From Anaeromicropila herbilytica (lineage in GTDB: Bacteria > Bacillota > Clostridia > Lachnospirales > Lachnospiraceae), in NCBI RefSeq assembly GCF_016591975.1, contig NZ_AP024169.1:1598001-1662000 (forward strand): a DNA stretch of 64,000 nt, in the 5' to 3' direction. Made by a program: the position numbers and the translations under genes. The notes beneath the pieces are model-generated. The model was not told the origin of the DNA and ran no database searches. It saw nothing but the letters and a program-made list of their open reading frames with translations. The stretch's first letter is position 1; each line of letters begins with the position of its first letter. This document shows, one piece after another, positions 16,401 to 24,507 of the stretch.

Positions 16401-18523
16401 ATTATCAGATCATGTATCAAACGGATAAGGGGGAGTGGAAGAATATTGTTGGACAGATTCGAACTCCTAGTATTGCAAAGAGTAATTACAACAATGTTGA
16501 ATTTGTTCCAGTACAAACAAGATATTTAAAGGTTTTAATTACACATAAGCAAGATTACAGTACTGGAATTACCGAACTTCAAATCTATAATAATAACCTT
16601 GGAATAGTGCCACGAGATAACATCGCACCAGTGATTCAAGCAATTCCAACTAATATCAGCACGTCAGTAGATACCAAATTAACGATTAATCCTGTTGTTA
16701 CAGATGATGGACTTCCAAAAGGGGAACTCAACTTTGGATGGAAAGTAATCAAAAAGCCTTCAGAAACAGCTGTGGTAAGTATTAGTAATGCTACAGAAAG
16801 GAATCCGGAGTTTATATTTGGTACGCCAGGAGAATATACTCTTGAGTTAACTGTAAATGATGGAGCTTTGTCAACTAAGGTTACGATTCCAATTAAAGTA
16901 TATCTGAATACGTCCTATCTAACGGAAATGATAGCAAAGTATTCCGGGACAGAATATCTAAAACTGAACACATCGGATTATGAAAAAGAGTCTTGGAATA
17001 GGTTGGTTATAGCCATGAATGCAGCAAAAGATATGCTTTCCAAAGGAGGTTATACAGAAGCAGAAGTAAATGCTGCTACGAATAGTATGAAAGATGCTAT
17101 TAGTAACTTAAGGTATGTTAATATCGCTTTACTTGCAACTCCATCAACTAATTACTGCTCAAGTTGGGAAAAACTAAGTTCTGTAAATGATGGCTATATT
17201 CCATTATCACCAGCAAAGGACGAGAGTAAAGGATGCTATGCGTATGGTAATTGGGGAGGTAGCGCCGATTCTTACCAAGTGGAATATACATGGGAGGATG
17301 AAGTTACAATTACGGGTGCAAGTACATACTTCTATAATGATCAGGGCGGTATTGGCTTGCCAAAAGCTTATGTATATCAATATTATGATGAACAAAAAGG
17401 AGCATTTGTTGATGTAAGCAATGCAAGTAAATATTCCTACACCAATGGAGCTTTTAATGATGTTAATTTTGATCAAGTAAAGACGAAAAGATTTCGAATT
17501 AATATGACGAAAGCATCTAGTTCTGTATGGAATGGAATCAAAGAATTTCGTGTTATTGGAACAGCTAAAAATAATGTTCAAAAAGGAAATATTGTTTCTT
17601 TAGAAAATACATCGGTTAATACCATTATTAATCAATATCCAACTATGCCTTCAACGGTTATGGCTACTTATGAAAATGGAACCACAAGTAGTATTCCAGT
17701 AACATGGGAGACAATCTCAGCGAATAAATTATCTACAGCTACCAATTTTAATGTCACTGGAACTGTGGAAGGAACGACAATAACAGCAATATGCCATGTA
17801 TACGTGAAATATGATAAGTCTAAGTTAAAAAATCTTATTGAAACAGCGGATACTATGAAACAAACAGATTATCCAAATGTGAGCAAGGAAATGTGGAGTA
17901 GTTTTCTAGAAAGTCTTCAGACTGCAAAAGATTGCTTTAATAATGAGGCATCTACAGAAGGTGATATATCAAATGCTGTAAAAAGTCTAGAAGATGCTAT
18001 GAATGTACTAGCTTCAACTTCATCAACTCGTTCAAATATAGCGATCAAAGCAATTGCGACTTCTTCTTATACTTCAAGTTGGAATACGGTTAATGCTGTT
18101 AATGATGGAAAGATATCATTAAATAACAAGTCAAATGTTACGCCAGATGGCAGTCAAACATCTGTTTATGGAAATTGGGGAAGCAATGATAATCAGTCAG
18201 TTACACTGACTTGGGAGAATGAGAAGACGTTATATACAAGCAGTATTCTTTTCTATGATGATAGAGAAGGAAACTCAGCATATCATGGTGAAACGATTGA
18301 TCAATGGAGTGGTGTTGGTATTCCAATTACATATACTTATGAATACTTAGATAATGATGGAAAATGGGTAAAGATAAGTTCCATTGATGAAAATGGAGCT
18401 AAAGTTGATACAATGAATCAAACAATTTTTCAAACTCCTATTAAAACAAAAGCATTACGTATTACAATGGTAAGAAATAAGTTAGCGACTGGTATTATTG
18501 AATGGATAGTTGAGGGGGAGTGA
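13430..18523 (+). CDS. Secreted multidomain GH121-like beta-L-arabinobiosidase
   Basis: The protein has 1697 residues. The start at 13430 is chosen because GAGGAGG lies just before it; the ATG at 13415 overlaps that site. A signal peptide (MNKKKFGKK, hydrophobic core, VQA cleavage site near 32) directs export. The region around 340-790 looks like an (alpha/alpha)6 barrel glycosidase: RWWCNRFNLLDANIPGNDWQFP, DLKWLRDPSYVYGTWLSQGE, NHGPMTGNDGDTV, and LDSNEFFWL. These resemble GH121 enzymes such as the bifidobacterial HypBA2, which cut beta-L-arabinobiose from extensin-type glycoproteins. Accessory domains follow: an F5/8-type-like module (~923-1057), an Ig/PKD-like module (~1064-1158), a FIVAR helix bundle (~1159-1228), a beta-sandwich (~1229-1378), a Big_4-like Ig module (~1383-1460), a second FIVAR (~1461-1528) and a second similar beta-sandwich (~1534-1697). 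No sorting signal or C-terminal TM is seen. The family call is strengthened by the downstream GH127 gene. Confidence 0.65.
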   Translation: MNKKKFGKKLTSLFLVGCITLTNLNITNVQANYTTSFVHKGKGTDYGKPTWNSNNTFAAEGLDYSDKMVSNMLKSIDIKDKSSLLTDSNNLPWMDKLLGNKGVIPDDNSDDSSANTLFSRGSALYLKSQDPSQLGFVGEVCYADTLGKSSMFSVDLSGQNLTESKELRNNYPSHENQTWTSTNLKVNQRKFITANNTAVALLDINNTTNKSITFDIAVSSPFITKSNGSELVGEKVACPLMVGTGVLNAYVEAMSYVDVHLTGNEMIPIGNSLKRTITLAAGQSINEKIVMGWIANEIPDSQTDYDKYTGFNDNETAFKQQVIDYNAWWSENIPYIDIPDNNIKKVLYYRWWCNRFNLLDANIPGNDWQFPMNMEGVLGYNNGITVSVAWAMQDLKWLRDPSYVYGTWLSQGEYSKGTNYKNNPGRPNTWTWDMMQNISQVGYDAYKIHGGGSKLLSKFANMSKDDVYGTLSTFSVNNTKYDNDNLVFYNHGPMTGNDGDTVSMHYNNGGSFARIDGSSTNYANAYATAKMYEALGDTNNANQLYSKASDIRAAFLKDLWFDGNDFDKDGKADTLGSGSFLHRQASTGELVPWRDNNLFAFSFGVVPKAGENGYNAKYLTQLKDYGDPNYYPIFPFFTADQTSIEKRIKAWINGTASAYGTNQFAFCNFGNYINVIRASMRYYPVSNIDVNTYQTLLDWGAWLHTVEPGNTDYLDSNEFFWLTNYFFGTNWTKTNPPRSTGNMVRSWIHHDTLGMMDYTTIEDMAGLQAREDDKIELWPLGVNYNYFTVDNIKYHNKDLSIVWQDPKKEAHYSGIPKGFSLYINGERMMTVDQMSHLIFDPQTGKVSFPKDVTGAAGNNSNTKVLYEKGTSTSFTSAVNTSLADNTKLVDCMNEAGVDIVHDGTNLVTRSMTKITATGINANSGIMNLANGDTAVSDNEDSNIKNNVTSFAGSNNKTDTILFDFGSKELMDNVKIYFYNNRLKNGYDAPNDYQIMYQTDKGEWKNIVGQIRTPSIAKSNYNNVEFVPVQTRYLKVLITHKQDYSTGITELQIYNNNLGIVPRDNIAPVIQAIPTNISTSVDTKLTINPVVTDDGLPKGELNFGWKVIKKPSETAVVSISNATERNPEFIFGTPGEYTLELTVNDGALSTKVTIPIKVYLNTSYLTEMIAKYSGTEYLKLNTSDYEKESWNRLVIAMNAAKDMLSKGGYTEAEVNAATNSMKDAISNLRYVNIALLATPSTNYCSSWEKLSSVNDGYIPLSPAKDESKGCYAYGNWGGSADSYQVEYTWEDEVTITGASTYFYNDQGGIGLPKAYVYQYYDEQKGAFVDVSNASKYSYTNGAFNDVNFDQVKTKRFRINMTKASSSVWNGIKEFRVIGTAKNNVQKGNIVSLENTSVNTIINQYPTMPSTVMATYENGTTSSIPVTWETISANKLSTATNFNVTGTVEGTTITAICHVYVKYDKSKLKNLIETADTMKQTDYPNVSKEMWSSFLESLQTAKDCFNNEASTEGDISNAVKSLEDAMNVLASTSSTRSNIAIKAIATSSYTSSWNTVNAVNDGKISLNNKSNVTPDGSQTSVYGNWGSNDNQSVTLTWENEKTLYTSSILFYDDREGNSAYHGETIDQWSGVGIPITYTYEYLDNDGKWVKISSIDENGAKVDTMNQTIFQTPIKTKALRITMVRNKLATGIIEWIVEGE

Positions 18524-18618
18524 GGATAGTAAATTTAGAACGAACGAGATAACAGCAGTGAAGATTCTAAAATAAAGGAATTAGGAAAAGAGAATGATAC
18601 TTTTATAGTGCAACCAGG

Positions 18619-18653
18619 AAAGAGTAAACCGATATCAGTAGGTTTACTCTTTT
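18619..18653 (+). terminator. Terminator after the GH121-like gene
   Basis: A 12-bp perfect stem (AAAGAGTAAACC against GGTTTACTCTTT) followed by TTTGTAT lies about 95 bases after the stop. It separates the enzyme gene from the importer operon. Confidence 0.75.
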
Positions 18654-18671
18654 GTATATTATGTATATATA

Positions 18672-18679
18672 AAACGTTT
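18672..18679. promoter_or_regulatory. AAACGTTT operator-like site 3
   Basis: The core occurs in ATAAAACGTTTAATG, about 300 bases upstream of the binding-protein gene and just after the terminator. It is probably part of the regulatory region of the importer operon. Confidence 0.4.
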
Positions 18680-18937
18680 AATGTAGAAAAAGAATTATAC
18701 AAAATTAATAATATATAAAAAACAAAGAATAGATGAGTAAATAAGAGATAACTAAAAAATACAGTCAAATATGCCTCATAAAGAATATTAACATAAATGT
18801 AAATATATGGTATACCTATATAAGGAATTAATCTTAAGAGCGACTTATTATATGGCTAGATAATTACACAGAAATAATTATCATACGGTTATAAAATAAT
18901 AGTAGGAAGATTAATTCTATTTTTTTTATCTATTATA

Positions 18938-18949
18938 TTAAACGTTTAA
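18938..18949. promoter_or_regulatory. AAACGTTT operator-like site 4 at the importer start
   Basis: The 12-bp perfect palindrome TTAAACGTTTAA lies immediately upstream of the ribosome site (AAGGAG, 18955-18960) of the sugar-binding protein gene. A repressor here would block initiation or elongation. The rest of the 18524-18969 gap is AT-rich with no other clear signal. Confidence 0.55.
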
Positions 18950-18969
18950 CAAACAAGGAGCGGGTATTT

Positions 18970-20349
18970 ATGAAAAAAGTGTTGGCCATTGTAATGATTC
19001 TAACAATGCTAGTAAGTCTAACAGGATGTGGAAAAGACAAAAGTGTAGAGACAAACAGTAACTCAAAAAACACGGAAAGTGGTAAAAAGACAGTTGAATT
19101 GAACTTTTTATATTGGGCAGATGGGGTACAAAAAACATTAGTAGAAAATGCTTGTAAAGAATACGAAAAGCAAACTGGAGTACATATCAAAGCAGAAGCA
19201 CTACCTGCAGATGAAACGTTTGATAGCTATATACAGACAAGAATGGCATCTAACAATCTTCCAGATGTAAGTTATATGGGAGAAGGAGATATGATGAAAT
19301 ATAATGAGATGGGTATCTTAGCAGATATTGATGATTTACTATCAAGTGGAAAGATTCCAAAGAAACTAGATGCAGTAACGATTAAGAGTCCAGAAGGGAA
19401 AACATTAGGAGTAGGATTATCCAACCAATTAGTGCTACTTTATTATAACAAAGATATGTTTGATGCTGCTGGAATTGAATATCCACCAACCAAAGTGGAA
19501 GATGCTTGGACTTGGGATCAATTTGTAGAAGTAGCGAAGAAACTTACAGTAGATGTAAACGGTAAGAATGCAACAGAAGATGGTTTTGCGCCAGATAAGA
19601 TTCAGACTTATGGAATTGGATTCAATTGTTTATGTGCATTTCATCAATTTTGGGCAATGAATGCAAATGGTGGTGGAGTTGTATCACCAGATGGCAAGAA
19701 CTTTTTGTGGGATACAAATGAATCTATCGAAGGGTTACAAAATATGGTTGACTTAGTCTATAAATATCATGTAGCAAGTCCATCACTCTATACCTTTAAT
19801 TCTGCTATAGGTTCTGTTGATGCAACGATTGGAAGTGGCGGATATGCAATGTATACAAATGGATCTTGGGATCTAGCAAATCTTTCTGCAATTGATGGAG
19901 TGAATGTTGGTGTTGGAGTACTTCCAAAAATGAAGAATGCAGTAACAATGAACTGTGGTGCTCCAATGGCAATCTACAATACTTCGAAGCACTTAAAAGA
20001 AGCAAAAGATTTTTATGCCTATATGGTGGATCCAGCTAAGAACTTAGATTTACTAAAAACAGGTGCTTGGTTACCAAATGAAGCTGGATATTATACAGAT
20101 CAAGCATTAATTGATAGCTGGACTACTAATTTACCAAAGGATGCAAAAGAAACAATTATTAGTTACTCAACGACAGATGGTGCAATTGCACAATGGCCTG
20201 CATACTTTGTACCAGCTTACAATAAGATGAATACGGAATACACTAAATTTATTGATAAAGCACTAAGTGGAGAAATGAGTGTAAAAGAGGCATTTGATCT
20301 ATGTATGCCTACGATTAAGACGCTGTTTGAAAGTGGAACAGTTGAATAA
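18970..20349 (+). CDS. Sugar ABC transporter substrate-binding lipoprotein
   Basis: The 459-residue protein has a lipoprotein signal ending VSLTGC (Cys20) and a Ser/Asn spacer, then a family-1 extracellular solute-binding fold (MalE-like). Motifs are LNFLYWADGVQKTLVENACKEYEKQTG, LPDVSYMGEGDMMKYNEMGIL and VEDAWTWDQFVEVAKKL. Trp-rich segments (WAMNANGGG, WDTNESIEG, SWDLANL) fit stacking with sugar rings. It captures an oligosaccharide outside the cell for the two permeases that follow. Given the flanking GH121-like and GH127 enzymes, the ligand is likely beta-L-arabinobiose; this is contextual inference. No ATPase gene is present, so a shared MsmK-type ATPase encoded elsewhere is expected, as is common in Clostridia. 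Confidence 0.88.
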   Translation: MKKVLAIVMILTMLVSLTGCGKDKSVETNSNSKNTESGKKTVELNFLYWADGVQKTLVENACKEYEKQTGVHIKAEALPADETFDSYIQTRMASNNLPDVSYMGEGDMMKYNEMGILADIDDLLSSGKIPKKLDAVTIKSPEGKTLGVGLSNQLVLLYYNKDMFDAAGIEYPPTKVEDAWTWDQFVEVAKKLTVDVNGKNATEDGFAPDKIQTYGIGFNCLCAFHQFWAMNANGGGVVSPDGKNFLWDTNESIEGLQNMVDLVYKYHVASPSLYTFNSAIGSVDATIGSGGYAMYTNGSWDLANLSAIDGVNVGVGVLPKMKNAVTMNCGAPMAIYNTSKHLKEAKDFYAYMVDPAKNLDLLKTGAWLPNEAGYYTDQALIDSWTTNLPKDAKETIISYSTTDGAIAQWPAYFVPAYNKMNTEYTKFIDKALSGEMSVKEAFDLCMPTIKTLFESGTVE

Positions 20350-20382
20350 TTACGAATAATCTCACATTATAAAATATAGAGT

Positions 20383-20419
20383 GTTCGAAAGAACGATTCT
20401 GTTCTTTCGAACCTCCTTT
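20383..20419 (+). terminator. Intercistronic hairpin between binding-protein and permease genes
   Basis: A 12-bp perfect stem (GTTCGAAAGAAC against GTTCTTTCGAAC), followed by CTCCTTTT, lies in the 95-base gap between the binding-protein and first permease genes. Such hairpins usually stabilise or partly end the transcript, so that the binding protein is made in excess over the permeases. Confidence 0.65.
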
Positions 20420-20444
20420 TGAAATAAGAAAGGGCATGATGATT

Positions 20445-21383
20445 ATGAGGAGAAGAATAAGGAAATATCGGGAGGCACTAACTGGGTATCTATTTGCACT
20501 ACCAGCAATTCTTGGTTTCTTAGTATTAACACTATATCCTATGTTAGCCAGTCTAAAATACAGCTTTCAGAAAATAGATGCAATGGGTACAAAGAAGTTT
20601 ATTGGATTTGATAATTATAGATATATATTATTTGATAAAAGTTCAGAGTTTATAAAATCCTTACAAGTAACGTTATTTTATACTATTATAAATGTTATTT
20701 TAGTAGTATTGTATTGCCTCATTATTGCTTTGTTATTAAATAGAAACTTTAGAGGGAGAAACCTTCTTCGTGCAATCTATTATCTACCTTGTGTAATACC
20801 TATGTTATCAACAACGATCCTTTGGAAGTTAATGATGCAGAATCAAGCTCAAGGAGGATTAATCAATCAGCTTTTATTGTATATGAATAAAACGCCAAAA
20901 GAATGGCTTACGGATAAATACTTAATCTTTGTAGTCTTATTTGCAATGAGCATATGGACTTGTGGTGGAACGATTGTTGTATTTTTAGCAACGCTTCAAG
21001 ATGTGCCAAGAGAGTTGTTAGAAGCAGCAAGAGTTGATGGGGCAAATGCATGGTACCAATTTAAAGAGATTACATATCAGACAATCAAACCAGTATTATA
21101 TTTTCAAGGTATCATGTGTATGGTTACCTCAATACAGATTTTTACGCAAAGTGTTGCCTTATCTGCGAATGGAGCACCGGATCGAATGACCTACTTTATT
21201 AATGTTATGATCTATCAACACAGCTTTAAAGATGTAGGGTTAAGGGGATTGGCTTCTGCTGAGGCATGGGCTGTATTTCTAGTTACGCTTATCTTGACCT
21301 TTATTGTATTTCGAATGAGTGGAATGTTTCGAAAGGAAGAAATAAAAAAAAGTAGGAGGGGTAGACATGAAGCCAACAACTAA
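20445..21383 (+). CDS. Sugar ABC transporter permease 1 (MalF-like)
   Basis: The 312-residue membrane protein has about six transmembrane segments (first at YLFALPAILGFLVLTLYP). The cytoplasmic EAA loop ELLEAARVDGANAWYQFKEITYQTIKP docks on the ATPase. The start at 20445 gives a 10-base spacing from AAAGGG; the Met codons at 20436 and 20439 are too close to it. Its 3' end overlaps the next permease gene by 17 bases, showing tight coupling. It forms the channel with the second permease. Confidence 0.9.
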   Translation: MRRRIRKYREALTGYLFALPAILGFLVLTLYPMLASLKYSFQKIDAMGTKKFIGFDNYRYILFDKSSEFIKSLQVTLFYTIINVILVVLYCLIIALLLNRNFRGRNLLRAIYYLPCVIPMLSTTILWKLMMQNQAQGGLINQLLLYMNKTPKEWLTDKYLIFVVLFAMSIWTCGGTIVVFLATLQDVPRELLEAARVDGANAWYQFKEITYQTIKPVLYFQGIMCMVTSIQIFTQSVALSANGAPDRMTYFINVMIYQHSFKDVGLRGLASAEAWAVFLVTLILTFIVFRMSGMFRKEEIKKSRRGRHEANN

Positions 21384-22230
21384 GAAAAAAGTAGTGAATA
21401 TTCTTGCTATTCTATTTGTTGCATTACTAGCAATCATTGTTGCTTTTCCTATCTTCTGGATGATCCGAAGTTCACTTGTAAGCAAGATGGAATTCTTTCG
21501 CAGACCTCCAGTAATATGGCCAAGCAAAATGTTATTCTCAAACTTTACAAAGGCAATGGAGCGAATTGATTTTTCTAGGCAGTTATTTAATTCAATATCG
21601 ATTGTTGTACCTTATGTATTAGGTAGTGTAATAACTTGCAGCTTATCTGCTTATGCATTTGCAAGATTAAAGTTCCCATTTAAGAATGTTTGGTTTATAT
21701 GCATTATTAGTACCATGATGTTACCAAGCGCTGTTACTCTAATACCACAGTACCTAATGTATACCTCTTTCGGTATGGTAGGAGTAGATTCCATGTTTGG
21801 TGGTAAATTACCACTGATCTTACCAGCGTTTCTTTGTGCTGGTGGTAATGCTTATTTTCTATTTTTATTAAGACAATTCTTTATCTCGATACCAAAAGAT
21901 CTGGATGAAGCAGCTAAGATAGATGGCGCAGGGCATTTTCGTATCTATTCACAGATTATGCTTCCATTAATTAAACCAGCAGTGATTGTTGTTGCACTCT
22001 TTAGCTTTATTAATTGTTGGAATGAATTCTTCAATACACTCATCTATCTACAAGGGGAGAAATCGTATACTTTAACTTTAGGTCTATACATTGTCAATGG
22101 TATGAGGATTAGTAACTATGAACAGGTAATGGCACTTGCAATCATTGTTTCTGCGCCTTGCTTAGTTTTCTTTCTTATTGGAAATAAGTACTTTGTTGAA
22201 GGTATCACGTTTTCAGGACTGAAAGGTTAG
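21367..22230 (+). CDS. Sugar ABC transporter permease 2 (MalG-like)
   Basis: The 287-residue inner-membrane permease is of the MalG/LacG group. Its N-terminal TM is followed by FPIFWMIRSSLVSKMEFFRRPP, and its EAA loop is DLDEAAKIDGAGHFRIYSQIMLPLIKP. The C-terminus (GNKYFVEGITFSGLKG) is characteristic of this group. A strong AGGAGG site lies inside the end of the preceding permease gene, and the 17-base overlap implies translational coupling. It should pair with permease 1 to import the sugar captured by the lipoprotein at 18970-20349. Confidence 0.92.
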   Translation: MKPTTKKKVVNILAILFVALLAIIVAFPIFWMIRSSLVSKMEFFRRPPVIWPSKMLFSNFTKAMERIDFSRQLFNSISIVVPYVLGSVITCSLSAYAFARLKFPFKNVWFICIISTMMLPSAVTLIPQYLMYTSFGMVGVDSMFGGKLPLILPAFLCAGGNAYFLFLLRQFFISIPKDLDEAAKIDGAGHFRIYSQIMLPLIKPAVIVVALFSFINCWNEFFNTLIYLQGEKSYTLTLGLYIVNGMRISNYEQVMALAIIVSAPCLVFFLIGNKYFVEGITFSGLKG

Positions 22231-22307
22231 TATCGTCTATGTTTTGAATGATTCAAAGGTGCTAGCAGGCATGTAGGCTAGTATAAAAAAGAAAGGCAAG
22301 GGTTTAT

Positions 22308-24347
22308 ATGAGAGAGAGCAAAATTCAAAGATTAGCATTGAATCAAGTACATATAAAGGATTCTTTTTGGAATAAACATATTCAGTTAGTAAAGGATACA
22401 ATCCTACCATATCAATGGGATATCATAAATGATAGAGTGCCAGGTGTAGAAACAAGTCATAGTTTAATGAATATTCGTATCGCAGCAAAATTAAGTGAGG
22501 GAGAGTTTTACGGGCAGGTTTTTCAAGATACGGATGTAGCAAAATGGTTAGAAGCAGTGGCATATACCATTGCTGTATCAAAGGATGAGAAGCTAGAAAA
22601 TGATGCAGATATGGTAATAGATATGATTGAACGTGCTCAAGAAAAAGATGGATATTTTAATACGTATTATATACTGAAAAAGGAAAAACGTTTTTCAAAT
22701 CTTACAGAAGGGCATGAATTATATACAGCTGGACATTTAATCGAGGCTGGTGTAGCTTACTATGAAGCGACTAGAAAAGATAAATTACTTAATGTATGTA
22801 GGAAGCTTGCTGATCTAATTTGTAATACATTTGGAGAAGAAGAAGGAAAAATTCATGGATATCCAGGTCACCAAGAGATTGAATTAGCTTTAGTCAAATT
22901 ATATGATGTTACAAAACAGAAAAAATATCTGGATATGGCGAAATATTTTATTGATAAAAGAGGAGTCGGTAAGAATTACTTTCTAGAAGAACAAAAAAAA
23001 GAGAATTATCATCATATTTTTGATGAATTTAAGAATTATGATCCAATCTATTCTCAATCGCATCTTCCAGTGAGAGAGCAAAAAACAGCAGAGGGTCATG
23101 CGGTTCGTGCAACCTATATGTATTGCGCAATGGCAGATTTGGCTTATGCGTATGAGGATGAGGAATTGCTACAGACCTCTATCACAATATGGAACAATAT
23201 TGTAAATCAAAGGATGTTTATCACAGGTGGTATTGGTTCATCTGGATATCTTGAAAGATTTACAACAGATTATGATCTTCCGAACGACAGTAATTATGCA
23301 GAAACCTGTGCATCAATTGGACTTTCTTATTTTAGTTTTCGAATGAACCAGATAACGAAAGAGGCTAAATATATAGATATTCTTGAAAAAGAACTTTACA
23401 ATACAATACTATCTGGAGTATCCCTTGATGGAAAAAGTTTCTTTTATGTAAATCCACTTGAAGTATGGCCAGCTTCTTTGATTCCACTAACTTCAAAGGC
23501 ACACGTCAAAGCGAATAGACAACAATGGTTTGGAGTTGCTTGTTGCCCACCAAATATCGCTAGAACTTTAGCTTCGATTGGTCAGTATATCTACGGAATT
23601 GATCAGGATACTATTTATATAAACTTATTTATAGAGAATGAAACCATAGTTCAGATAGGTGAGAAGAACTATAAGATCAGTATAATAACCAAGTTCCCAT
23701 TTGATAGTACAATATCAATAAGTGTACAAAAGTTAACGGAATATACTTGTGATACGGATATTCAGCCTAATGAAATAAAGGATATTAGAAATGTTTTATC
23801 AAAGAACGCTGAAATAAATGACACAGTCAAATTAAAAATAAGAATACCAGAATATACAAAGAACTTTGTAATTAAGAAAGGTGAAGAGAACATTAAGTAT
23901 GACAATCATCTAGGTTATGCTACCATTGAGTTATCCCATGAGGAGCTATTATGTAATCAAGAAATTGTCATTCATATGGATATGAAAGCAAGATTTGTAC
24001 ACGCGAATCCACTTGTACGTAAGGATAGTGGCAAAGTATGTATCATGAAGGGGCCACTAGTCTATGCTTTAGAGGAAATAGATAACGGAAAAAACTTAAG
24101 TGCCATAATGATTTCGACAAAGCAGGAACTAGTAGAGAAATATGAAGAAGATTTATTGGGTGGCGTTACGGTAATTCATTTAAGTGGAAAGAAAATTAGT
24201 GAAATGAATTGGACAGATCATAAGTTATATGATTCTAGAGAGGTATTATTTGATGAGGTGAAATTAAAGGCAATCCCTTATGCTTATTGGAATAATAGAG
24301 GAGAAGGGGAAATGCTTGTGTGGATCAAAGAAATTTTTGAATCATAA
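22308..24347 (+). CDS. GH127 beta-L-arabinofuranosidase (HypBA1-like)
   Basis: The 679-residue protein lacks a signal peptide and so is cytoplasmic. It follows the bifidobacterial HypBA1 (GH127, formerly DUF1680) closely: DSFWNKHIQLVKDTILPYQW near the N-terminus, FYGQVFQDTDVAKWLEAVAY, GYPGHQEIELALVKLYD, AEGHAVRATYM, NDSNYAETCAS and FGVACCPPNIART. In HypBA1 a Zn-bound Cys acts as nucleophile, held by one Glu and three Cys. The equivalent residues here are Glu332, Cys334, Cys412 and Cys413, with the same E-x-C and CC spacing. It should cut beta-1,2-linked L-arabinobiose to L-arabinose after import by the ABC system upstream. It ends the operon before the LacI regulator. High confidence in the family, good confidence in the substrate. 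Confidence 0.9.
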   Translation: MRESKIQRLALNQVHIKDSFWNKHIQLVKDTILPYQWDIINDRVPGVETSHSLMNIRIAAKLSEGEFYGQVFQDTDVAKWLEAVAYTIAVSKDEKLENDADMVIDMIERAQEKDGYFNTYYILKKEKRFSNLTEGHELYTAGHLIEAGVAYYEATRKDKLLNVCRKLADLICNTFGEEEGKIHGYPGHQEIELALVKLYDVTKQKKYLDMAKYFIDKRGVGKNYFLEEQKKENYHHIFDEFKNYDPIYSQSHLPVREQKTAEGHAVRATYMYCAMADLAYAYEDEELLQTSITIWNNIVNQRMFITGGIGSSGYLERFTTDYDLPNDSNYAETCASIGLSYFSFRMNQITKEAKYIDILEKELYNTILSGVSLDGKSFFYVNPLEVWPASLIPLTSKAHVKANRQQWFGVACCPPNIARTLASIGQYIYGIDQDTIYINLFIENETIVQIGEKNYKISIITKFPFDSTISISVQKLTEYTCDTDIQPNEIKDIRNVLSKNAEINDTVKLKIRIPEYTKNFVIKKGEENIKYDNHLGYATIELSHEELLCNQEIVIHMDMKARFVHANPLVRKDSGKVCIMKGPLVYALEEIDNGKNLSAIMISTKQELVEKYEEDLLGGVTVIHLSGKKISEMNWTDHKLYDSREVLFDEVKLKAIPYAYWNNRGEGEMLVWIKEIFES

Positions 24348-24507
24348 TAATTACACATCTTTGAGGTATCTATATGAGAGAATTAACTTTATCATATGTT
24401 TAAGGAAGTTGTAAGGAAGCAGATATTTCACAGTTATCTCAATCTTTTGTCCAAAAAAGCAAATATTTACAATTACTTAAACTTTACAAGGGAAGGAGGA
24501 ATCTAAT

